From the NCBI RefSeq assembly GCF_012027325.1, contig NZ_SNUG01000003.1:124001-188000 (forward strand): a stretch of 64,000 bases of DNA, given 5' to 3'. The notes below the pieces were generated by a model. The model made no database searches. It was given only the letters and a program-made list of their open reading frames with translations, and was not told the origin of the DNA. The stretch is from Thermococcus sp. M39 (GTDB taxonomy: Archaea; Methanobacteriota_B; Thermococci; Thermococcales; Thermococcaceae). Positions within the stretch are counted from its first letter, which is position 1, and each line of letters starts with the position of its first letter. Made by a program: the position numbers and the translations under genes. Positions 42,494-52,668 of this stretch are shown in pieces.

Positions 42494-43516
42494 TCAGTCC
42501 AAGAGTATGAACTTCTCCCCTTCAATGTCCTCGAAGTAGCTACCGAGTCCACCAACTTTCCACTTTTTCTCTCCATCATCAACGATTATGCTTGCTGTTA
42601 ATGGTGTGTACTCAAACTCCACAAGCTTTCCTCTGACAGTTATTGCTTCCTTGTTTTCCACAAGCTTTCCAATGACCTCAATTTCTCTCGGGAGACTTAT
42701 CTGTTTAAGGAGAGTTATCAGTGTTCTAATGTTCACAAGCTGGAGCGGCTTTTTCAGCTTATCATAGTTTATCGGCTTGATTATTGTGCTATTGTCGAGG
42801 TAAATCGTGTAGAACCAGTGCATGTAGTTTTGAATAAGCTTCGCTGACTTTGCCCAGAAGGAGTAAAACTTCTCCTTTCTCCTATCCCTTGGAAGAGCTC
42901 CAAAGAACAGTGCATAGTCAATGTCCCCTATGATCCAGCTCGCCATAAGCCAAGGCGCACCACCGCTTTTTGCCAGGATAACATTATCCCGCTTGAGCCA
43001 CTCTGGAACCTCCTCGAAGTTACTAATTATCACAAAGATAACATCTTTCCTCTTCTTGATCTCTTCTCTGAGGAGGGAGAGGAACTCAAAGGGTGTGTTT
43101 ATTAAAACCTCATACTTCGCAGTCCTTATTATGTACTCAGCCCTCTCAAGGGTGTTGTCAAAGCCATGAATTGTCCAAATCTCAGGTAGCTCTTCTCCAT
43201 GAACAGACTTGTAAAGTTCCAGAAAAGCCTTCTTAAGATCTTCAATGTCTGCTATTAAATCCTCTTTGATTTTTTCAAGGATCACCTCGGGATTCACTGG
43301 TTTGTACAAACGGGGAGTTCCGTGCATTATATCAACGAAGCCCTTTCTGTGAAGAGAGCTTAAAACATCGTAAACTCTCGTGTGCGGAATACCGCTTTCC
43401 TTTGTTATATCCGTAGCTTTGCTTGGGCCGAGTTTGAGAAGAGTTATGTATGCTAAGCTTTCATACTTTGTCAAACCAAACTTCTGAAGTTTTTCAATTA
43501 TTTCTTCCTCCTTCAT
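42494..43516 (-). CDS. trmBL1: TrmB-like regulator TrmBL1 (Tgr), global sugar regulator
   Basis: A 340-residue TrmB-family regulator. The N-terminal winged helix (LQKFGLTKYESLAYITLLK, SGIPHTRVYDVLSSLHRKGF) is followed by a coiled coil and a PLD-like sugar-binding domain with a C-terminal strand region (GKLVEFEYTPLTASIIVDDG). In Thermococcales this protein senses sugars and binds the TATCAC-N5-GTGATA motif, repressing glycolytic and sugar-uptake genes and activating gluconeogenic ones. The start at 43516 has GGGGG upstream. It forms an operon with glgA. Confidence 0.9.
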   Translation of the reverse strand: MKEEEIIEKLQKFGLTKYESLAYITLLKLGPSKATDITKESGIPHTRVYDVLSSLHRKGFVDIMHGTPRLYKPVNPEVILEKIKEDLIADIEDLKKAFLELYKSVHGEELPEIWTIHGFDNTLERAEYIIRTAKYEVLINTPFEFLSLLREEIKKRKDVIFVIISNFEEVPEWLKRDNVILAKSGGAPWLMASWIIGDIDYALFFGALPRDRRKEKFYSFWAKSAKLIQNYMHWFYTIYLDNSTIIKPINYDKLKKPLQLVNIRTLITLLKQISLPREIEVIGKLVENKEAITVRGKLVEFEYTPLTASIIVDDGEKKWKVGGLGSYFEDIEGEKFILLD

Positions 43517-43560
43517 TTTTCAAACCCCCAACTTTTTTAAGCTTTCACTGAATAAAGTTT

Positions 43561-43577
43561 AATCATCATCAGTGATA
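43561..43577. promoter_or_regulatory. TGM-like TrmBL1 site between trmBL1 and the neopullulanase gene
   Basis: AATCAT-CATCA-GTGATA matches the TATCAC-N5-GTGATA motif perfectly in the right half and at 4 of 6 positions in the left. It lies in the divergent gap, where TrmBL1 could regulate both its own operon and the maltodextrin operon. Confidence 0.5.
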
Positions 43578-43599
43578 TAACCCTAATAGGGTGTTCTAT

Positions 43600-45567
43600 A
43601 TGTATAAGATTTTCGGCTTTAAAAATGATGAATATCTCGGCAAAGTTGCAGAAGTGGAGTTCAGCATACCCAAGAGAGGAAGCTATGCCTATCTCCTCGG
43701 GAACTTCAATGCATTCAATGAGGGAAGCTTTCGCATGAGAGAAAAAGACGAGAGGTGGAGTATAGAAATCGAGCTTCCAGAGGGAGTTTGGTACTATGCC
43801 TTTTCCATTGATGGAAACTTAACGTTAGATTTTGAAAATAATGAAAAAACTGTGTATAAAAGGCTTTCATATAAATTTAAGCGGACTGTCAATGTTGCTA
43901 AAATCTTCTCGGGAGAGAAATTTTACCATTATCCATCTTTGATTCACGCTTATTCTTTGGGAGACTTAGCTTATATTCGATTTAGAGCCATAAAAGGAAC
44001 AGTCAAAAGAGTGTTTTTAATTTCAGATCAAAAATATGAAATGAGAAGAAAAGCACAAGATGACCTCTTTGAGTATTTCGAAGCAGTCTTGCCCAGAAAA
44101 GAAAGACTTGAGTACTATTTCGAGATCCATACAGCAGATGAAATTATTGATTATGGAGATTTTAAGGTAGATTTTAACGAGCAAAAAGAGATGTTTAAAC
44201 CACCCATCTGGATTTTTGAGAGAGTCTTTTATCAAATAATGCCTGACCGCTTTGCCAATGGGAATCCAGAGAATGACCCACGCAATTGTATAGAGTTTAA
44301 AAATATCACTCATCACGGCGGCGATCTTGAGGGCATTATAGAGAGGCTTGACTACATTGAGGAACTTGGAGTTAATGCTCTTTACTTAACCCCAATCTTT
44401 GAGTCCATGACATATCATGGCTATGATATCATTGATTATTTCCACGTTGCCAAGAAGTTTGGAGGGGACAAGACATTTGAGCAGCTGGTTGATGAGTTGA
44501 AAAAGAGAGACATCAAGCTAATTCTCGATGGTGTCTTTCATCACACGAGCTTCTTCCATCCCTACTTCCAAGATATTCTTGAAAAAGGGAAAGAGAGCAA
44601 GTACAGAAACTTCTATCGCATCATTGACTTCCCTGTAGTTTCAAAAAAATTTCTAAAAGTTTTGCACTCCAATAAATCTTGGGTCGAAAAATACCAAAAA
44701 CTTAGGAAATTTAAATGGAACTATGAGAGCTTCTTCTCAGTCTGGTTAATGCCTCGTTTAAATCACGAAAATTCAGAGGTTAGAAAGTTTATACGCACCG
44801 TGATGAAATACTGGCTTGAGAGAGGAGCAGATGGATGGAGGTTAGATGTTGCTCACGGTATTCCGCCTGATGTCTGGCGAGAGATTAAGAAAGATATCCC
44901 GGATGATGCATATCTTTTAGGAGAAGTTATGGACGACGCTCGCTTATGGCTCTTTGACAAATTCCATGGAACAATGAACTATCCATTGTATGAAGCTCTT
45001 TTGAGGTTCTTCGTTTACAATGAAATTACTGCTGAAGAATTTCTCAACTGGCTTGAGCTTTTGAGTGTTTATTACGGACCGGCAGAATATACCATGTACA
45101 ACTTCCTTGACAATCATGACGTGGAGCGCTTTTTGGGACTCGTTAGAGATAAGAGGAAATATCTCTGTGCCTTAACATTCCTAATGACTTACAAGGGAAT
45201 TCCAGCCATATACTATGGCGATGAAGTTGGACTGGATAACATGGATATTGACTCTATGGAAGTCTCGAGGGTTCCCATGGAATGGAATGAAAAGATATGG
45301 GACAAGGAAATACTCGAGACCACAAAAGAGCTGATAAGGCTGAGGAAGAGAAGCAAAGCTTTGCAAAAAGGAGCATTTGTTCCGATATTTTTTGAGGATA
45401 GGCTCCTCATATACGAAAGAGTTTCTGAAGAAGAAAGAATACTGATTGGGATTAATTATTCAAAAAAGGAAGCAGAAATCGAGCTGCCAGGAAAAGTCAA
45501 GATTCTTCTGGGCCAACTTCATGGAGAAAGATTGCCTCCCTTCTCATTTTTCATTTCATCTTTATGA
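43600..45567 (+). CDS. Neopullulanase / cyclomaltodextrinase-type GH13 enzyme
   Basis: A 655-residue intracellular GH13 glycosidase without a signal peptide. An N-terminal CBM48/starch-binding-like domain (residues 1-120) precedes the catalytic barrel. Conserved regions are DGVFHHTS, GWRLDVAHG (nucleophile Asp), LLGEVMDD (acid Glu) and NFLDNHDVERF, with DRFANGNPEND early. It should hydrolyse maltodextrins, cyclodextrins and possibly pullulan brought in by MalEFGK. ATG 43600 follows GGGTG. It matches the position of T. kodakarensis TK1770. Confidence 0.9.
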   Translation: MYKIFGFKNDEYLGKVAEVEFSIPKRGSYAYLLGNFNAFNEGSFRMREKDERWSIEIELPEGVWYYAFSIDGNLTLDFENNEKTVYKRLSYKFKRTVNVAKIFSGEKFYHYPSLIHAYSLGDLAYIRFRAIKGTVKRVFLISDQKYEMRRKAQDDLFEYFEAVLPRKERLEYYFEIHTADEIIDYGDFKVDFNEQKEMFKPPIWIFERVFYQIMPDRFANGNPENDPRNCIEFKNITHHGGDLEGIIERLDYIEELGVNALYLTPIFESMTYHGYDIIDYFHVAKKFGGDKTFEQLVDELKKRDIKLILDGVFHHTSFFHPYFQDILEKGKESKYRNFYRIIDFPVVSKKFLKVLHSNKSWVEKYQKLRKFKWNYESFFSVWLMPRLNHENSEVRKFIRTVMKYWLERGADGWRLDVAHGIPPDVWREIKKDIPDDAYLLGEVMDDARLWLFDKFHGTMNYPLYEALLRFFVYNEITAEEFLNWLELLSVYYGPAEYTMYNFLDNHDVERFLGLVRDKRKYLCALTFLMTYKGIPAIYYGDEVGLDNMDIDSMEVSRVPMEWNEKIWDKEILETTKELIRLRKRSKALQKGAFVPIFFEDRLLIYERVSEEERILIGINYSKKEAEIELPGKVKILLGQLHGERLPPFSFFISSL

Positions 45568-45631
45568 TTTCCGATGCACTTCTTTGAGCAAGATACATAA
45601 AAGGGAACATCCGTGAACGAAAATCGTAAGG

Positions 45632-45654
45632 TATATATATCACTGGCGATGATA
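45632..45654 (+). promoter_or_regulatory. malE promoter with TrmBL1 site overlapping the TATA box
   Basis: TATATATA (from 45632) is directly followed by TATCAC-TGGCG-ATGATA (45638-45654), one mismatch from the TATCAC-N5-GTGATA motif. A motif just downstream of TATA is the arrangement reported for genes repressed by TrmBL1 when sugar is absent. Confidence 0.75.
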
Positions 45655-45683
45655 CTTTCATGACAACAACTAATGTAAGGTGA

Positions 45684-47030
<1,347 letters not shown>

Positions 47031-47058
47031 TAACTCTTCTTTTTTCCCTTTTGATTTT
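47031..47058 (+). terminator. T-rich termination-like element between malE and malF
   Basis: CTCTTCTTTTTTCCCTTTTG follows the malE stop. Such pyrimidine tracts can terminate archaeal RNA polymerase partially. This could make malE mRNA exceed permease mRNA. Read-through must occur because malF has only a ribosome site (GAGGTGAAAGAG). Confidence 0.4.
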
Positions 47059-47073
47059 CAAGAGGTGAAAGAG

Positions 47074-47967
47074 ATGAAAAAGACAACATTGGTTGCGCTG
47101 TTTCTAATTCTCCCGGGAATAGCTGCATTTTTAACTTTCAACCTATGGCCGATAGTTTATTCAATCTACATAGCGTTCACAAATGCACAGCTTGGAAACT
47201 TCCCTATTGAATCAACAAAGCAGTTGCAGTTTGTTGGTCTCGAGAACTTTAAATGGGCATTGAGCGATGAAAAATTTAGGAGAGCTTTTTTATGGACTTG
47301 GTTCTTTGTGCTGACAAGCGTGACTTTAAAGGTCTTTTCTGGAATATTCCTAAGCATTTTGTACAACAACAAATATGTTAAGGGGAAGCTTCTGTATAGG
47401 TCTCTCCTCATAATTCCTTGGGCATTACCTTTGCTGTTTTCGATCACAGTTTGGAGATTCATGTTTGACCCCGTTTTTGGCCCAATAAATATTGTCCTCA
47501 AATCACTTGGAGTTTCAACTCCGCCGAACTGGATTAATGATCCTCTTTGGGGATTTATTGCTCTTAACGTAATCGAAGTGTGGTTGGCTTATCCTTTTAT
47601 GATGACTGTAATCACAGCAGCACTGCAATCAGTTCCAGACACTCTAATTGAAGCCGCAATAATTGATGGAGCAACATACTGGCAACGTTTGAGGCACATT
47701 GTAATCCCGATAGTTAGCAAGCCCATAGCCTTTGCCACAATTCTGACATCAGCAGCAAGCTTCCAGTACTTTATGGTGCCCTATCTGTACAACGCTGGAC
47801 TATTCGAGGACAAGTTCATCTTGCTGTACGGTTTCAGGAGAGCATTTGGAGCATCACCGCATTATGGGAGGGCAGCGGCGATAATGGTGATTGCAACCCT
47901 TGTCTTAGCAGTTTACATGTACATCAACGTCAAGATAACAAAGCTTCAGGAGGGTGCCAAAGGATGA
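47074..47967 (+). CDS. malF: Maltodextrin ABC permease MalF
   Basis: A 297-residue permease with about six membrane helices. The EAA loop EAAIIDGATYWQRLRHIVIP lies near residue 190, where MalK docks. The start is ATG 47074 with GAGGTGAAAGAG; the GTG at 47065 lies in that site. It overlaps malG by ATGA. It forms the heterodimeric channel with MalG. Confidence 0.92.
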   Translation: MKKTTLVALFLILPGIAAFLTFNLWPIVYSIYIAFTNAQLGNFPIESTKQLQFVGLENFKWALSDEKFRRAFLWTWFFVLTSVTLKVFSGIFLSILYNNKYVKGKLLYRSLLIIPWALPLLFSITVWRFMFDPVFGPINIVLKSLGVSTPPNWINDPLWGFIALNVIEVWLAYPFMMTVITAALQSVPDTLIEAAIIDGATYWQRLRHIVIPIVSKPIAFATILTSAASFQYFMVPYLYNAGLFEDKFILLYGFRRAFGASPHYGRAAAIMVIATLVLAVYMYINVKITKLQEGAKG

Positions 47968-49223
47968 GAATTGAGCTGCCAAAGAGAAAAGGTGAGATTG
48001 TTAAAGCATTTGTCGTTACTCTCTTGGCAATCTTCATAATGTTCATTATCCTCTTCCCAGTTTACTACATCTTCACAGTCTCTATTAAGCCAGTCTCAAC
48101 TTTAGCAACAACAGAACTGACCTTAATTCCGAGGAACATAACTGCCGAGGCTTATAAAGAGGTCTTATTTGGATTTGAAGGTAGCAAAATATCAGCAAAC
48201 TTTACTGGAAGCATTGAAGGATTAGGGAGACTTGATGGGGATACATTGTATGTAACAAATGGAAAAATAACTGGAGTTGTAAAAGCAGGGCCATTTACAG
48301 CGTTGAGGTTCGAGATCCCATTTAAAGAAGTGAGGTTCAAAGTTGATCAAAGCGGCTCCAAAGAAGGTCAGTTTACTGGAGAAATATCTGGAGCTTTCAG
48401 ATTAACTAGAATTAACAAAGATAATACGATTGGTTTTGCAGTTGTGAAGGATGTTAAGCTGAAAAAAGGAGAACTTGACGGAATTACAATGAGCGGAGCA
48501 ATGGAGAAGTATATAGTTGCAAGGAACATCGGAAGCGTAGAAGTTACAGCAGTTGGAAAGTTCGTGAACTCAGTATTTTTCGCTCATCTTAAGAACAGCC
48601 TCTTTATAGCGGGATTAACAGTAATATTGACGTTGTTCTTTGTGATTCCAGCAGCATATGCATTCTCAAGATTGAGGTTCTTTGGGAGAGAGCACATCTT
48701 GTATTTCTATCTGATGTTCACCCAAGTTGCAGGTGGTCTTGGAATAGCTGGATTAATAGCACTATACGGTATGATTGTCAAGCTTGGATTGTATGATAAA
48801 CTGCCGGTGTTATCTCTCATTTATGCAGCAGGAAGCGTTCCTTTCAATACTTGGCTTCTTAAAGGCTACATAGACTCAATTTCACCCGACTTTGACGAGG
48901 CAGCGCTAGTCGATGGAGCAGGCTACTTACAAATCATCAGATATGTCTTGCTGCCAATGGCTCTCCCAGGAATAGCAACCGTTGCAATATTCGCCTTCAT
49001 CGGGGGATGGACAGAGTTCATTCTCGCGAACTTGCTGCTTACAGAGGTTAATCAGCCCTTATCAGTCTGGATATACCTCCTCATGGGAGGAATAGGAAGA
49101 GGAATCGACTGGAACTATTTTGCAGCAGCAGCATTGCTGTTCGCTCTACCGGTGTTTATAATGTTTATGCTCGCTCAAAACTACGTTAGGAGCGGTTTAA
49201 CAGTTGGAGGATTAAAAGAATGA
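47964..49223 (+). CDS. malG: Maltodextrin ABC permease MalG with extracytoplasmic insert
   Basis: A 419-residue permease. Helix 1 (residues 10-35) is followed by an inserted beta-rich region of about 130 residues (about 60-190, containing SIEGLGRLDGDTLYV and EGQFTGEISGAF), then five helices with the EAA loop DEAALVDGAGYLQIIRYVLLP near residue 315. Ordinary MalG proteins of about 280 residues lack the insert. The insert probably sits outside the cell and may contact MalE or the wall. It starts in the malF stop (ATGA). Confidence 0.9.
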   Translation: MRIELPKRKGEIVKAFVVTLLAIFIMFIILFPVYYIFTVSIKPVSTLATTELTLIPRNITAEAYKEVLFGFEGSKISANFTGSIEGLGRLDGDTLYVTNGKITGVVKAGPFTALRFEIPFKEVRFKVDQSGSKEGQFTGEISGAFRLTRINKDNTIGFAVVKDVKLKKGELDGITMSGAMEKYIVARNIGSVEVTAVGKFVNSVFFAHLKNSLFIAGLTVILTLFFVIPAAYAFSRLRFFGREHILYFYLMFTQVAGGLGIAGLIALYGMIVKLGLYDKLPVLSLIYAAGSVPFNTWLLKGYIDSISPDFDEAALVDGAGYLQIIRYVLLPMALPGIATVAIFAFIGGWTEFILANLLLTEVNQPLSVWIYLLMGGIGRGIDWNYFAAAALLFALPVFIMFMLAQNYVRSGLTVGGLKE

Positions 49224-49233
49224 GGTGAATTAA

Positions 49234-52200
49234 ATGAGAAAGTTGCTTTCCCTGTTTGCAATTTTTTTAGTTCTCTTCAGCACTTTAGCAGTTCCAGCAA
49301 AGGCTGAGGAACCAAAGCCCTTGAATGTCATAATTGTATGGCATCAGCACCAGCCATATTACTATGACCCGATACAAGATGTGTATACAAGACCATGGGT
49401 TAGACTTCACGCGGCAAACGACTACTGGAAGATGGCATATTATTTAAGCCAATATCCCGAAGTCCATGCAACAATTGATTTATCTGGTTCTCTGATTGCT
49501 CAGTTGGCCGATTACATGAACGGCAAAAAGGATATGCACCAGATAATTACTGAAAAAATAGCAAATGGAGAGCCCCTGACAGTTGACGACAAGTGGTTCA
49601 TGCTCCAAGCTCCAGGTGGATTCTTTGACCACACAATTCCATGGAACGGAGAACCAGTTACAGACAAGAATGGAAACCCAACAAGAAGCTTCTGGAAGCG
49701 CTATACCGAGCTTAAAGACAAGAGAAACAAGGCATTCGCCATGTATGGGGGCTTGCCGTTAGAGGAGCAGAAGAAAAAGATCACTGCCGAATTTACAGAG
49801 CAAGACTACATTGACTTGGCAGTTCTCTTCAACTTAGCTTGGATTGACTACAACTACATAATGATGCACGATGACCTAAAAGCAATCTATGAAAAGAGAA
49901 ACACTGGCGGATATACAAGAGATGACGTCAAGACAGTTCTGCAGCACCAGATGTGGCTTCTCAACCACACATTTGAGGAGCACGAAAAGATAAACCTCCT
50001 CTTAGGTAATGGAAATGTTGAAGTTACAGTAGTTCCATACGCTCACCCAATTGGTCCAATTCTGAATGATTTTGGATGGGAAAGCGACTTCGATGCTCAC
50101 GTCAAGAAAGCTAATGAGTTGTATAAGAAATACCTAGGTGGAGGAAAAGTTGAGCCAAAAGGTGGATGGGCAGCTGAGAGTGCTTTAAATGACAAAACAC
50201 TCGAAATTTTAGCAGAAAATGGCTGGCAGTGGGTCATGACAGACCAGCTCGTCCTTGAAAGGATGGGAATTCCATACAGCATTGAGAACTACTATAAGCC
50301 CTGGGTTGCTGAATTTAATGGGAAGAAGATTTATCTCTTCCCAAGAAATCACGATTTAAGCGACAGAGTTGGTTTCAGGTACAGCGGAATGAACCAGTAT
50401 GATGCTGTTGAAGACTTTGTCAATGAACTCTTGAAGATCCAGAAACAGAACTATGATGGAAGCTTGGTTTATGTCATAACACTTGACGGAGAAAATCCAT
50501 GGGAGCACTATCCATATGATGGAAAGACCTTCCTTGAGCAACTTTACAAGAGACTTACTGAGCTCCAAGAGCAGGGACTGATTAGAACATTGACACCAAG
50601 CGAATACATACAGCTCTATGGAGATAAAGCAAACAAGCTCACTCCAAAGGAGTTTAAACGCTTAGATTTGTCAACAGAGGACAAAGTGAAGAAGCTCCTT
50701 GAGGCAAAGAGTTTGAACGAGCTCTATGACATGGTGGGTGTTGAGGAACCACAGCAGTGGATTGAGTCAAGCTGGGTTGACGGAACACTTTCAACATGGA
50801 TAGGCGAACCACAGGAGAATATCGGCTGGTACTGGCTCTATTTAGCAAGAAAAGCCCTATTTGAGAATAAGAACAAAATGTCTCAAGAGGAGTGGAACAA
50901 AGCTTATGAGTACTTGCTGAGAGCTGAAGCGAGCGACTGGTTCTGGTGGTATGGAAGCGACCAGTTTGTGAGCGGTGAAGAAACATTTGACAGATACCTG
51001 AAGATTTATCTCTACGAAATGTATAAATTCGCAAAAATCGAACCCCCAAGCTACCTCTACGGAAACTACTTCCCAGATGGACAACCATACAGAGTTAGGG
51101 CCATAGAGGGACTTGGAGAAGGAGAGAAGAAGAGCTACACAAGCCAATCAACAACGGCTGGAGGAGTTGAGATTTATTTCGATGGCGAAGGAATGCACTT
51201 CGTAATAAAGAACGCCCCAGAGCAGTTTGAAATCAGTATTTATGAGAAGGGTAAAATATTTGGAAACACATTCACATTGCTCCAGGAGAAGCCAAAGGAG
51301 TTTAGATATGAGTTGTTCCCATACAACAAGGACAGCATTGGAATCATGATTACCAAGCACGTTGTGTATAAAGATGGAAAGGCTGAGATTTATGAAGCTA
51401 AGGACTACGAAACGAGTGAAAAGATTGGGGAAGCTACTGTAAAAGTCGAGAACGGCAATGTTGAGATAATTGTACCATTCGATTACATAGAGAGCCCAGA
51501 AGACTTCTACTTTGCAGTATCAACTGTAAAGGACGGAGAGCTTGAGACGATAACACTTCCAATCGAGCTGAAGCTCCCAATGGAAGTTAAGGGAGTTCCA
51601 ATCATTGACATGGTTGATGTTGAAGGAGATGACCATGGACCAGGAACTTACACATATGCGACAAATAAAGTATTCGTTCCGCATCACTTAGACTTGCTCA
51701 GATTCAGAGTGCTTGAACAAACAGATGCATATGTTATGGAGTTCTACTTTAAGGAGCTTGGAGATAATCCATGGAACGGTCCAAACGGTTTCAGCTTACA
51801 AATCATTGAAGTTTACTTCGACTTCAAAGAGGGCGGAAACACATCAGCAATCAAAATGTTCCCAGACGGACCAGGAAGCAACGTACAGCTTGATCCAGAA
51901 CATCCTTGGGACGTTGCCTTCAGAATAGCTGGATGGGATTATGGGAACTTAATTGTCCTCCCAGACGGAACTGCAATCCAAGGAGAGCTTCAAATTTCAG
52001 CTGACCCAATTAAGAACGCAATAATCGTGAGAGTGCCCAAGAAATATATACAAATCAACGAGGATTATGGACTTTACGGTGCTGTGTTGGTTGGTTCTCA
52101 AGATGGATATGGTCCAGACAAGTGGAGACCAGTTGCTGTTCAAGCTGAGGAGTGGAAAGGCGGTGGGGCAGAGCCAGATGCAGTAATAAACAACGTTGCA

Positions 52201-52566
52201 CCAAGAGTTTACGATTTACTCGTCCCACCAGGATACAAGCCGACACAAGAAGAAATGCTCAGCAGCTATGACGCAAAAGCTGGAAAGAGGGCTGTTGTTC
52301 TCATGATTCCAATAGTAAAGGGTGCAAAAGCAGAAGAAAAACCAACTCCAACTGAGACAGAAACCACTACCACAGAAATGACCACAACAACACAAACCAC
52401 AACTACAAAGGAAACAAGCACAACCACAACAACAAGCACTCCAAGCGAAACTACAACAACTCCATCAAGTCCGAGCGAAACTTCACCAACTGAGAGCGGA
52501 ATCTGCGGACCAGCCTTAATTATCGGACTCGCACTAGCACCACTGCTACTAAGGAAAAGAAAATGA
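49234..52566 (+). CDS. apu: Secreted amylopullulanase (GH57) with CGP-CTERM anchor
   Basis: A 1110-residue extracellular enzyme that cuts alpha-1,4 and alpha-1,6 bonds of starch and pullulan. A Sec signal peptide (about 1-25) is followed by the GH57 domain with WHQHQPYYYDP, the nucleophile Glu in GGWAAESALND and the acid Asp in YVITLDGENPWEHY. Beta-rich domains lie at about 620-1020. A Thr-rich linker (about 1035-1085) ends in SGICGPALIIGLA plus KRK, the CGP-CTERM sorting and lipid-anchor signal. It fits the position of TK1774 in T. kodakarensis. Confidence 0.95.
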   Translation: MRKLLSLFAIFLVLFSTLAVPAKAEEPKPLNVIIVWHQHQPYYYDPIQDVYTRPWVRLHAANDYWKMAYYLSQYPEVHATIDLSGSLIAQLADYMNGKKDMHQIITEKIANGEPLTVDDKWFMLQAPGGFFDHTIPWNGEPVTDKNGNPTRSFWKRYTELKDKRNKAFAMYGGLPLEEQKKKITAEFTEQDYIDLAVLFNLAWIDYNYIMMHDDLKAIYEKRNTGGYTRDDVKTVLQHQMWLLNHTFEEHEKINLLLGNGNVEVTVVPYAHPIGPILNDFGWESDFDAHVKKANELYKKYLGGGKVEPKGGWAAESALNDKTLEILAENGWQWVMTDQLVLERMGIPYSIENYYKPWVAEFNGKKIYLFPRNHDLSDRVGFRYSGMNQYDAVEDFVNELLKIQKQNYDGSLVYVITLDGENPWEHYPYDGKTFLEQLYKRLTELQEQGLIRTLTPSEYIQLYGDKANKLTPKEFKRLDLSTEDKVKKLLEAKSLNELYDMVGVEEPQQWIESSWVDGTLSTWIGEPQENIGWYWLYLARKALFENKNKMSQEEWNKAYEYLLRAEASDWFWWYGSDQFVSGEETFDRYLKIYLYEMYKFAKIEPPSYLYGNYFPDGQPYRVRAIEGLGEGEKKSYTSQSTTAGGVEIYFDGEGMHFVIKNAPEQFEISIYEKGKIFGNTFTLLQEKPKEFRYELFPYNKDSIGIMITKHVVYKDGKAEIYEAKDYETSEKIGEATVKVENGNVEIIVPFDYIESPEDFYFAVSTVKDGELETITLPIELKLPMEVKGVPIIDMVDVEGDDHGPGTYTYATNKVFVPHHLDLLRFRVLEQTDAYVMEFYFKELGDNPWNGPNGFSLQIIEVYFDFKEGGNTSAIKMFPDGPGSNVQLDPEHPWDVAFRIAGWDYGNLIVLPDGTAIQGELQISADPIKNAIIVRVPKKYIQINEDYGLYGAVLVGSQDGYGPDKWRPVAVQAEEWKGGGAEPDAVINNVAPRVYDLLVPPGYKPTQEEMLSSYDAKAGKRAVVLMIPIVKGAKAEEKPTPTETETTTTEMTTTTQTTTTKETSTTTTTSTPSETTTTPSSPSETSPTESGICGPALIIGLALAPLLLRKRK

Positions 52567-52604
52567 TCTCCTCCTCTCCTTATATTTTTAGGGCGTGTAC
52601 ATCA

Positions 52605-52664
52605 AAACTTATTTATAGTATGGAATTGTCATGTTTACTAAAAGTAAACGCAAACTGAGGTGGA
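52605..52664 (+). promoter_or_regulatory. malK promoter with TrmB-like palindrome
   Basis: A TATA box CTTATTTATAG (52608-52618) is followed by the perfect palindrome GTTTACT-AAA-AGTAAAC (52633-52649), then GAGGTGG before ATG 52669. The core TACT-N3-AGTA is the half-site pattern I recall for TrmB at the trehalose/maltose operator, not the TrmBL1 motif. It overlaps the expected transcription start, so binding should repress. Confidence 0.6.
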
Positions 52665-52668
52665 CTTG

